The position numbers were made by a program, and so were the translations under genes. A DNA stretch of 54,735 nt from Ottowia thiooxydans DSM 14619. GTDB lineage: Bacteria; Pseudomonadota; Gammaproteobacteria; Burkholderiales; Burkholderiaceae_C. The notes under the pieces were generated by a model, which saw only the letters and a program-made list of their open reading frames with translations, made no database searches and was not told the origin of the DNA. Of this stretch, positions 14,592 through 22,318 are shown one piece after another. Positions within the stretch are counted from its first letter, which is position 1. Each line of letters opens with the position of its first letter. Where the stretch lies: the NCBI RefSeq assembly GCF_000422885.1, contig NZ_AUGX01000038.1, forward strand, positions 1 through 54,735, read 5' to 3'.

Positions 14592-16115
14592 TTAGAAGAA
14601 GCCCAGTTTGTTCTCGCTGTAGCTCACCAGCAGGTTTTTGGTCTGCTGATAGTGGTTCAGCATCATCTTATGGTTTTCGCGGCCAATGCCTGATTCCTTG
14701 TAGCCGCCGAAGGCAGCGTGAGCCGGATAGGCGTGATAGCAGTTGGTCCACACGCGGCCCGCTTTGATGGCTCGGCCCATGCGGTAAGCCACATTGCCAT
14801 TGCGACTCCACACGCCGGCACCCAACCCATAGAGTGTGTCGTTGGCAATCTCCAGTGCCTCAGCTTCGTCTTTGAAGGTGGTTACGGCGAGCACCGGGCC
14901 AAAGATCTCTTCCTGGAAGATGCGCATCTTGTTGTGGCCCTTGAACAGGGTGGGCTGCACGTAGTAACCGCCGTCCAGATCGCCGCCTAGCTTGGCCTGT
15001 GCGCCGCCGATGAGCACCTCCGCGCCTTCCTGCTTGCCCAATTCCAGGTAAGACAGGATTTTGGTGAGTTGCTCTTTGCTGGCTTGCGCGCCCATCATGC
15101 TGTCGGAGTCCAAGGGGTTGGCGTGCTTGATAGCGGCCACGCGCTTGAGCACCCGTTCCATGAACTTGTCGTAGATGCTTTCCTGGATCAGCGCACGGCT
15201 AGGGCAAGTGCAGACTTCGCCCTGGTTGAAGGCGAACAGCACCAAACCTTCAATGGCTTTATCCAGGAAGGCGTCATCTTTGTCCATGACATCGGCAAAG
15301 AAGATGTTAGGCGACTTACCGCCGAGTTCCAGGGTTGCGGGAACCAGGTTGTTGGCAGCAGCCTGCGCGATGACTCGGCCGGTGCTGGTGGACCCAGTGA
15401 AGGCAATCTTGGCGATGCGCTTGCTCTGCGCCAGCGGCATGCCTGCCTCGCGCCCGAAACCGTTGACGATATTAAGCACGCCGGGAGGTAGCAGATCGTT
15501 GATCAGCTCAGCCAGAACCAAAATGGAAATCGGTGTCGACTCGGCAGGTTTCAGTACCACCGCGTTACCAGCGGCGAGCGCAGGTGCCAACTTCCAGGCC
15601 GCCATCAGGATAGGGAAGTTCCATGGAATGATCTGCCCCACCACGCCCAAAGGCTCGTGAAAGTGGTAGGCCACCGTGTTTTCATCGAGTTCGCTGATGC
15701 CGCCTTCTTGCGCACGCAGTGCGCCGGCGAAGTACCGGAAGTGATCTACGGTAAGGGGAATATCAGCAGCCAGGGTCTCGCGGATGGCCTTTCCGTTGTC
15801 CACCGTCTCGGCATAAGCCAACACCTCCAGATTCTGCTCAATCCGGTCGGCAATCTTCAGCAGCACGTTGGCGCGGTCGGCCGCCGGTGTTTTCCCCCAG
15901 GCCTCTGCGGCCTTGTGGGCGGCGTCCAGTGCCAACTCGATATCTTCAGCGCCTGAACGAGCGGCCTGGGTATAAACCTTGCCACTGATAGGCGTAATGA
16001 CGTCAAAGTATTGCCCTTTCAACGGTGGCACAAACTTGCCGCCGATAAAGTTGTCATAACGGGCTTTGTAGTCGACTTTCGCGCCGGCTTGGCCGGGAGC
16101 TGCGTAGATTGCCAT
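14592..16115 (-). CDS. ExaC/AcoD-type NAD+ aldehyde dehydrogenase
   Basis: This 507-residue cytosolic aldehyde dehydrogenase oxidises acetaldehyde or related aldehydes to acids with NAD+. The catalytic cysteine is Cys302 in GEVCTCPSR, the general-base Glu is in LELGGKSPN, and the coenzyme motif FTGSTSTGR is intact. The start is placed at the ATG of MAIYAAPG with AAGGAG 6 bases upstream. The open frame extends further but into a sigma-54 promoter. It is divergent from an AcoR-type activator and followed by DUF779, the standard layout for ethanol or acetoin catabolism. It could also detoxify aldehydes made by the nearby lux-like operon, which is speculation. Confidence 0.93.
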   Translation of the reverse strand: MAIYAAPGQAGAKVDYKARYDNFIGGKFVPPLKGQYFDVITPISGKVYTQAARSGAEDIELALDAAHKAAEAWGKTPAADRANVLLKIADRIEQNLEVLAYAETVDNGKAIRETLAADIPLTVDHFRYFAGALRAQEGGISELDENTVAYHFHEPLGVVGQIIPWNFPILMAAWKLAPALAAGNAVVLKPAESTPISILVLAELINDLLPPGVLNIVNGFGREAGMPLAQSKRIAKIAFTGSTSTGRVIAQAAANNLVPATLELGGKSPNIFFADVMDKDDAFLDKAIEGLVLFAFNQGEVCTCPSRALIQESIYDKFMERVLKRVAAIKHANPLDSDSMMGAQASKEQLTKILSYLELGKQEGAEVLIGGAQAKLGGDLDGGYYVQPTLFKGHNKMRIFQEEIFGPVLAVTTFKDEAEALEIANDTLYGLGAGVWSRNGNVAYRMGRAIKAGRVWTNCYHAYPAHAAFGGYKESGIGRENHKMMLNHYQQTKNLLVSYSENKLGFF

Positions 16116-16184
16116 GGAGGTCTCCTTGTTGGTGATAGGGGGAACTTGTGGAACCTGAAAAATGTCCGCACAGTCAGATCCACC

Positions 16185-16199
16185 GCAAGTCGGATGCCA
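16185..16199 (-). promoter_or_regulatory. Sigma-54 (-24/-12) promoter of the aldehyde dehydrogenase
   Basis: Read on the minus strand the sequence is TGGCATCCGACTTGC, an exact TGGCA-N7-TTGC sigma-54 promoter, about 70 bases before the dehydrogenase start. The divergent gene encodes an enhancer-binding protein with GAFTGA, which such promoters require. The rest of the 16200-16480 gap carries TGTGTC/TGTGACA half-sites. Confidence 0.85.
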
Positions 16200-16306
16200 A
16201 GCTATGCACTCCCAAGGCCCTGCAGGGGAAACTGCTCGCAGGTACTGCAAAACCGAGGGACCTTCGGGATGAAATGACTTACTTTCGACATTCCAAGATG
16301 GAACAA

Positions 16307-16470
16307 TGTGTCCCACTTTGGAGCAGAGGTTTTTGTGCCAGGATGTGACACCTGCCCAGCGGCAAATACGAAATGATGTGTCTACTCCATCGCTCAAGCC
16401 GATGCCAATTACGAGGAGCCGCGAGCAATTTAGTTCACAGCCTGCGCAAGTGTGATAGTGTGAGACACAC
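16307..16470. promoter_or_regulatory. Candidate upstream activator sites for the AcoR-type protein
   Basis: Half-sites of the TGTGTC/GACACA kind occur at 16307-16316, at 16344-16350 (TGTGACA) and as a symmetric GTGTG-AGA-CACAC at 16458-16470. They lie 110-270 bases upstream of the sigma-54 promoter, the normal range for enhancer sites. The last is close to the activator gene and may also serve autoregulation. Confidence 0.45.
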
Positions 16471-16518
16471 AGGGTTAGATCACTTTTGAACGGTTTCGCG
16501 CCGATTCAGGAAACCAAA

Positions 16519-18645
16519 ATGGATCAAGACAAGGCTCCATTGCATAGCGCTTCGCACGACGCGGCCGTACCTTCCAAGGCGGATCGCTGGAGAGCTTCGT
16601 CCCATGCAGCAGGGGACTACATATACGCGGGAGTTCAGAGCCAGGTTCACGGCCAATCTGCCGCTTTGCAGGCAAGCCCTGGTGGTGAGGGCGGCGCTGA
16701 CGCCTATATCCCGCAGGCACACGAGCGTTCTCGCGCGCACGGCCTGGGTAGCTCCGATGTCCCTGACTTCGCCAGCCCCAACACAGCTTTACTGCGCAGC
16801 GAACTGGAGGAAAACCACTTTCTTTTCCAGCACGCCGCTCCCGTCATGGAGACGCTGTATGGCCAGATTGCCAACACCCACAGCATGGTGCTGCTGACTT
16901 CAGCCTCAGGAATGATCCTTCACTCGCTGGGAGATAACGATTTTCTTGAAAAAGCTCAGCGGGTAGCTCTGACACCAGGAATGGATTGGTCGGAACGCGG
17001 GAAAGGCACTAACGCTGTAGGCACCGCACTCACCGAAGGCGAAGCCCTGACTGTTCATGGTGATCAGCATTACCTGGAGGCCAACCGTTTTCTGACCTGC
17101 TCGTGCGCGCCCATCTATGACCCTTACGGGCAGGTCGTTGGCGCGCTGGATGTCTCTGGCGACCGCAGGGGCTATCACCAACACACACTGGCACTGGTGC
17201 GGATGTCGGCGCAGATGATAGAAAACCACATGTTCGCGGGGGTATTCCCACGGGCCATCCGGTTGCATTTCCACGCGCGGCCGGAGTTTCTGGGTACGTT
17301 GGTGGAAGGCATTGCCGCTTTTTCACCAGATGGCCGTTTTCTATCAGCTAACCGCAGCGCCCAGTTTCAATTGGGCTTGCCTTTCGCGGCGCTTAAAGCC
17401 CACACATTCTCTTCGCTGTTTGGCCTGCCTGTTTCAGCACTGCTAGAACAATTCTGGGGCACGATATCCTCACCTAAGCAGTTTTGCATGTACAACGGCG
17501 TGAGCGTTTGGTGCCGAGCTCAGGTGGAGCGAGAAGCTTCCTGGGCGGCACCGCGTCAGCCGGAGGCTCATTCTCAGCAGGGGACAGTGGCACCGTTGTC
17601 ACCCGCGCGAAAACCGCGTTTTTCTTCTCTCCAGTATCTCGACACCGGAGATCCCCAATTGTCTGCCGTCATCCGCAAGCTACGCATGCTTTCGGGGCGC
17701 GACATTCCCATCATGATCCTGGGAGAGACCGGAACCGGTAAGGATCTGCTGGCACAAGCCATCCATAGCGACTCCGCGCGAAGCAGCGGGCCTTTTGTGT
17801 CGGTCAACTGTGCCTCCATCCCAGACACCCTGATCGAAGCCGAACTGTTTGGCTACGAGGAGGGCGCTTTCACCGGTGCGCGCAAGAAGGGTTCAGCGGG
17901 AAAAATCCAGCAAGCCAGCGGAGGAACGCTTTTCCTTGATGAGATCGGCGATATGCCCAAGCACCTCCAGGCTCGGCTGCTGCGCGTGCTACAGGAACGC
18001 AAGATCAGCCCACTAGGATCAGGCAGGGAAATCGAGGTCGATTTGGCGGTGATCAGCGCAACCCACAAAAACCCGAAGGGCATGATCGCGGAAGGCGACT
18101 TCCGCGAAGATCTGTATTACAGGCTCAATGGCCTGGTGGTCAAGCTGCCGGCGCTGCGCGAACGCACCGATTTCGAATTCGTGATGCGCAGGCTTCTGGA
18201 CGCCTTGTCTGAGGGTGGCGAGCGTCCCGGTATCGCTGACGAAGTCTTGGGCATGTTCAAAAGCTATCACTGGCCCGGCAACTTCCGCCAATTGCACAAC
18301 CTGCTGCGAACGGCGGTTGTCATGGTCGGACGCGAAGGTTGTATAGAGCGACAGCACCTTCCTGACGATTTCCTGGAAGAGGTTGAAAGCCCTTCATCGG
18401 ACGTTCCAACGAGAGCGCATCTAATCCCGGCGCGGCTACCAGATTCACCCCAAACGGCTAAAGAAGCAGTGCACCCGCATCGCTCCATGGAGGGCCAGCG
18501 CCTGCAAGACATCGCTCTGCAAACCATGGCGCAAGCCCTACGGGAGCACAAGGGGAATGTCTCTGCGGTTGCGAAGGCCTTGGGAATATCGCGCAACACC
18601 ATTTATCGCAAGAAGGACCTCCTGCCCCCGGGCTTGCTGGACTGA
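16519..18645 (+). CDS. AcoR-type sigma-54-dependent activator
   Basis: This 708-residue enhancer-binding protein has an N-terminal GAF-like sensor (CSCAPIYDPYGQVVGALDVSG), a central AAA+ domain and a C-terminal Fis helix-turn-helix. In the AAA+ part Walker A GETGTGKD is at 402-409, the sigma-54 contact loop GAFTGA at 449-454 and Walker B LFLDEIGD ends near 478. The last helices are NVSAVAKALGISRNTIYRK. The ATG at 16519 has AGGAAA upstream; a TTG at 16486 would add 11 residues. It should activate the divergent aldehyde dehydrogenase promoter in response to an aldehyde, alcohol or acetoin-like signal. Confidence 0.9.
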   Translation: MDQDKAPLHSASHDAAVPSKADRWRASSHAAGDYIYAGVQSQVHGQSAALQASPGGEGGADAYIPQAHERSRAHGLGSSDVPDFASPNTALLRSELEENHFLFQHAAPVMETLYGQIANTHSMVLLTSASGMILHSLGDNDFLEKAQRVALTPGMDWSERGKGTNAVGTALTEGEALTVHGDQHYLEANRFLTCSCAPIYDPYGQVVGALDVSGDRRGYHQHTLALVRMSAQMIENHMFAGVFPRAIRLHFHARPEFLGTLVEGIAAFSPDGRFLSANRSAQFQLGLPFAALKAHTFSSLFGLPVSALLEQFWGTISSPKQFCMYNGVSVWCRAQVEREASWAAPRQPEAHSQQGTVAPLSPARKPRFSSLQYLDTGDPQLSAVIRKLRMLSGRDIPIMILGETGTGKDLLAQAIHSDSARSSGPFVSVNCASIPDTLIEAELFGYEEGAFTGARKKGSAGKIQQASGGTLFLDEIGDMPKHLQARLLRVLQERKISPLGSGREIEVDLAVISATHKNPKGMIAEGDFREDLYYRLNGLVVKLPALRERTDFEFVMRRLLDALSEGGERPGIADEVLGMFKSYHWPGNFRQLHNLLRTAVVMVGREGCIERQHLPDDFLEEVESPSSDVPTRAHLIPARLPDSPQTAKEAVHPHRSMEGQRLQDIALQTMAQALREHKGNVSAVAKALGISRNTIYRKKDLLPPGLLD

Positions 18646-18765
18646 CAGGCTTTTAGAACGCGCTCATGACCTTTTTTAGGCCTAAAAGATTATGAACACG
18701 TTCTTGGATCTACCTGAATCAGCTTGTGCGCTCTGGTCCATAAAACGCTATGCGGCCAAGTCAAG

Positions 18766-19362
18766 TTATTTGAGCTTGATCTTCTTCTCGATCTTGACAC
18801 TGGCTTTCTCCTCGAGTTTTCGAGCGTTGAAAACCCGCTTCATGTGCGTCACGTCACTGCTGGAGAGATGTTTTTGAGCGGCAAGAAACTGCTCTTGCTC
18901 CTCTTCTCGGATGTGATGCAGATACTCGTCTTTCATCTTCTTGAAACGACGCAACCATGCGGGTGAAGCCATATCGCGGGCCGCGAGATCAGCCGCCATT
19001 TCATCCAGCTCCTTGTGTTCGCTGACGGCGTGCCTCGCATCCTCAGTGGTCTTGGGGTTTCGCATGACCGTGGACCAGAGCGCCTGCTCCTCAGCAGAAG
19101 CATGGGCTTTGATATCCCGTACCAACTCCTTGAAAAGCTTCTTTCGTTCAGGTGAGGTGCCCGAGGTCTCTTCAATCATGGAGAAAAGCGCCCGGTGCAT
19201 ATCGTGGTCTTCCACGAGGCGCCCAAAAATGTCAGGATTGCCGCGAAACTTCGTGGCAGGCGTACTTCCTAGCCGCACAGACAAATCAGGAACGAGTTTT
19301 TTAGCCCTGGCAACTGCTTTTGCTTTGGCTTTTGCTTCGGTTTGAATTGTTTGAGTCGTCAT
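18766..19362 (-). CDS. Hemerythrin HHE-domain protein
   Basis: This 198-residue protein has a lysine- and alanine-rich N-terminus followed by a hemerythrin-like four-helix bundle. The iron-ligand pattern is visible as EDHDMHRALF, AHASAEEQALW, EHKELD and YLHHIREEEQEQF. Such proteins bind a di-iron site and are linked to oxygen, nitric-oxide or oxidative-stress sensing and storage. The lysine-rich tails (AKAKAKAVARAKK, KIEKKIKLK) are unusual and may bind DNA or polyanions. The next gene to the right is the divergent DNA repair operon; shared stress regulation is possible but unproven. Confidence 0.85.
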   Translation of the reverse strand: MTTQTIQTEAKAKAKAVARAKKLVPDLSVRLGSTPATKFRGNPDIFGRLVEDHDMHRALFSMIEETSGTSPERKKLFKELVRDIKAHASAEEQALWSTVMRNPKTTEDARHAVSEHKELDEMAADLAARDMASPAWLRRFKKMKDEYLHHIREEEQEQFLAAQKHLSSSDVTHMKRVFNARKLEEKASVKIEKKIKLK

Positions 19363-19631
19363 AGTTTTTCCTGAAGCGCTGAAGGCTCGGCCTATAAAAA
19401 CTCCGGCCAGCGCTCTTTTCCAAGTGGGTTGTTGATTTCGTTATGGAATAGCAGTTTCAATGGTCCAGCCTTCTGAGACTTGAGCTTGTAAGAAAAACAC
19501 TGAAAACGCTGTAATGAGATAAAGACCAGCCTTAAGAGACCTTCAACGAAACACCGAACGCGGCTTCCGCTTACGTCGCACGAGGGGATTCATCCCGAAA
19601 ATGCACGCATGTCGAAGCTTATGGATTTGCG

Positions 19632-20651
19632 ATGGCGGAGTTGATTGCGTTGACTGACCGGGGCCTTTACTGTGCTGCAGGAGATTTCTTCATAGACGCA
19701 TGGAAGCCTGTGCACCGCACGTTTGTGACTCACGGTCATGGAGACCATGCTCACGCTGGCATGGACGAATATTGGTGTGCGCAAGAGAGTGAAGGTATCT
19801 TGCGTTGGCGCCTCGGCACGCAAAACATACGCACCATGGAGTATGGTGAGAGGCGTTACTTTGGCGATGTATGCGTCTCCTTGCACCCTGCAGGCCACAT
19901 CCTGGGTTCAGCACAAGTTCGGGTAGAGCATCAGGGTGAGGTCTGGGTGTTCACCGGCGATTTCAAGCGAGACACAGACCCCACCTGCGCTCCCTTTGAG
20001 GTAGTGACATGCAATGTCTTCATCTGTGAAGCCACTTTTGCATTTCCTGTCTACGCATGGCCGGACATCAAAGACGAGATCGCGAAAATTCTCCAATGGC
20101 GCGCCCAATGCGAAGCCCAGGGGAAAGCCGCCATCCTGTACGCGTACGGCCTTGGTAAATCTCAGAGAATTCTGGCCGAACTGGAGGGGCATACGGCGCA
20201 GCCAGTATTGCTGCACGGCGCCATGGCGCGGGGAGTGGAAATCTATCGGCAAGCGGGCATTCGGCTCGCAGCCACCGAAATGGTGCTCGATCTTCCAGAA
20301 GCCACTGATTTTTCAGGTCGCTTGGTGCTTGCGCCACCCTCCGCTCAGGATTCGGCCTGGACTCGGCGTTTTCGCCATTTCGAGCAAGCGCTTGCCTCGG
20401 GATGGATGCAGTTGCGCGGGAACCGCCGCAGGCGCAATCTGCAGAGGGGCTTCGTGATTTCAGACCACGCAGACTGGCGATCCCTGATTGCCACCGTTCG
20501 TGAATCAGGGGCACAGCGCATTCTTGCGACGCATGGCAACACAGATGCGCTGATTCCCTACCTCGAACGCGAGTTGGGCCTGAGTGCCGAGCGCTTGCGA
20601 ACAGCCTACGGGGACGAGGAAGAGTTGGCAGATGCGGAGGTGTCAGCGTGA
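19632..20651 (+). CDS. Ligase-associated MBL-fold DNA exonuclease (Exo)
   Basis: This 339-residue metallo-beta-lactamase/beta-CASP nuclease is of the ligase-associated type. The metal motif THGHGDHAHAG is near residues 34-44, followed by HPAGHILGSAQ, FTGDFKRD and the C-terminal ISDHADW. These enzymes act on DNA ends and are always coded with an ATP-dependent ligase, Lhr-Core helicase and the PdeM phosphoesterase, as here. It is first in the operon and its TGA overlaps the ligase GTG. The set is known from Pseudomonas putida as a DNA repair cluster. Confidence 0.9.
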   Translation: MAELIALTDRGLYCAAGDFFIDAWKPVHRTFVTHGHGDHAHAGMDEYWCAQESEGILRWRLGTQNIRTMEYGERRYFGDVCVSLHPAGHILGSAQVRVEHQGEVWVFTGDFKRDTDPTCAPFEVVTCNVFICEATFAFPVYAWPDIKDEIAKILQWRAQCEAQGKAAILYAYGLGKSQRILAELEGHTAQPVLLHGAMARGVEIYRQAGIRLAATEMVLDLPEATDFSGRLVLAPPSAQDSAWTRRFRHFEQALASGWMQLRGNRRRRNLQRGFVISDHADWRSLIATVRESGAQRILATHGNTDALIPYLERELGLSAERLRTAYGDEEELADAEVSA

Positions 20652-22318
20652 ATCGCTTCACCGAGCTGTACCAAACGCTTGACCGATCCTCAGGCACCCG
20701 CTCTCGAGAAGATGCGCTGCAGTCGTATTTCGCCACCGTCAGCAGTGCGGAGGCCGGTTGGGCCGTTCATGTACTTGGCGGAGGCAAGGTGAACGCGGGC
20801 CGTCATCGGGTGGCCAAGACCACGGAATTACGCGCATGGGCGAGTGAGCTGACGTCGCTGCCGCTATGGCTGGTGGATGAAAGCTACCGCCAAGTGGGAG
20901 ACTTGGCTGAAACCCTTGCGCTGTTAGTCGCCGCTCAGGATAAGTACGCTCCGCCTCCAGAAATAGTGCACCCTTTTGATACCACGTGGAGCATTCCAGA
21001 TAGCTCCAGCGCTCTCGACGACTGGATTGAACGATTCCTGCTTCCCCTTGCTGGCCAAACCCCCGAAGTCAGAAAACACGCCATACAGGCGGCTTGGTTG
21101 CGCTTGGATAGCGAGTCTCGGTTTGTCTTCAACAAGTTGCTCACCGGCGCGTTGCGAGTAGGCGTTTCGCGCCGCACCCTACAGGTGAGTCTTGCCAGGT
21201 TGTCAGGTATTTCCACGGCAGATATGGCCCATCGTATGGTGGGTGAGTGGGAGCCCTCTGCGCGGTCGTATGAAATGCTCATGGCCACGGCGGTATCTGC
21301 ACAGCTACTCGATAAGCCGTATCCGTTCTTTCTAGCATCACCCCTGCCATCGGAGCCGCAGGCACTTGGCGACCCCAAGGACTGGCAAGCCGAATGGAAG
21401 TGGGATGGCATTAGGGTGCAGCTCGTACACCGCGAAGGCCATTCGCCTTACCTGTGGTCCCGCGGCGAAGAGCGTTTGGATGGGCGATTCCCTGAACTGG
21501 AATCACAGGCCTTGCGTTTACCACCTGGGGTTGTTCTTGATGGCGAACTACTCGCCTGGGATGAAGTTACCAAGCTGCCGCGCCCCTTCATAGCCTTGCA
21601 AAAACGCATTCAAAAGCGCACGCCCTCGGCCAAGCTGTTGAGGGGAACACCTGTCCAAATCCTTTTTTACGATTTGCTCGAATCGAATGGCCAAGACTGG
21701 CGGGGCAGGGCGCTGCACGAGCGGAGAGCTGAGTTGGAGCGCATCATTTCCCGAAGCGGAGATGAAACCCCGTTACTGGACTTGTCTCCAGCGATTGAAT
21801 TTAGCGGTTGGGCAGAGCTGGATCAAATCCGCGCCAAATCACCAGAACAAAACGCCGAAGGGCTCATGCTCAAGGCCCTGAGTTCCCCCTACCAGGAAGG
21901 GCGTAAGCGCGGAGATTGGTGGAAATGGAAGCTCGATCCCTTCACTATCGATGCTGTACTCATCTATGCCCAGAGCGGTAGCGGCCGGCGAAGCACGCTG
22001 CACACCGATTACACATTTGCAGTCTGGAGTGAAGAGGGCGCCTTGGTGCCAATAGCCAAGGCCTACTCCGGTTTAACGGATGCGGAGATCCTCAAACTCG
22101 ACAAATGGATTCGCAGCCACACTATTGAACGCTTCGGCCCCGTTCGCTCCGTGAATCCTGAACTCGTATTCGAGCTGGCCTTCGAGGCCGTGAATCGCTC
22201 GGCCCGCCATAAATCCGGCGTGGCTGTTCGTTTCCCCCGTATCCTCCGCCAGAGGGTAGACAAATCGGCAGAGCAGGCTGATCGCATCACCGCACTTTAC
22301 GCGTTGTGCCGAGAATGA
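20648..22318 (+). CDS. ATP-dependent DNA ligase (Lhr-associated)
   Basis: This 556-residue ATP-dependent DNA ligase seals nicks by lysine adenylylation. The active-site motif EWKWDGIR puts the nucleophilic lysine at 251. The upstream alpha-helical DNA-binding domain (residues 1 to about 220) and downstream motifs LDGELLAW, AEGLMLKALSSPY and KWKLDPFTIDAVL are all present, ending in an OB domain. The GTG start overlaps the exonuclease stop by 4 bases, and the stop overlaps the helicase start. It is distinct from the NAD-dependent replicative LigA. No sequence evidence ties it to Ku-dependent end joining here. Confidence 0.93.
   Translation: MNRFTELYQTLDRSSGTRSREDALQSYFATVSSAEAGWAVHVLGGGKVNAGRHRVAKTTELRAWASELTSLPLWLVDESYRQVGDLAETLALLVAAQDKYAPPPEIVHPFDTTWSIPDSSSALDDWIERFLLPLAGQTPEVRKHAIQAAWLRLDSESRFVFNKLLTGALRVGVSRRTLQVSLARLSGISTADMAHRMVGEWEPSARSYEMLMATAVSAQLLDKPYPFFLASPLPSEPQALGDPKDWQAEWKWDGIRVQLVHREGHSPYLWSRGEERLDGRFPELESQALRLPPGVVLDGELLAWDEVTKLPRPFIALQKRIQKRTPSAKLLRGTPVQILFYDLLESNGQDWRGRALHERRAELERIISRSGDETPLLDLSPAIEFSGWAELDQIRAKSPEQNAEGLMLKALSSPYQEGRKRGDWWKWKLDPFTIDAVLIYAQSGSGRRSTLHTDYTFAVWSEEGALVPIAKAYSGLTDAEILKLDKWIRSHTIERFGPVRSVNPELVFELAFEAVNRSARHKSGVAVRFPRILRQRVDKSAEQADRITALYALCRE

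Noticed and set aside
16116-16397. Longer form of the aldehyde dehydrogenase
   Set aside because: The extension runs through the sigma-54 promoter, and the ATG at 16115 has a strong ribosome binding site.
18674-18687. TTTTAGGCCTAAAA as a terminator after the AcoR-type gene
   Set aside because: It is a perfect palindrome with no loop, so it cannot form a standard hairpin terminator.
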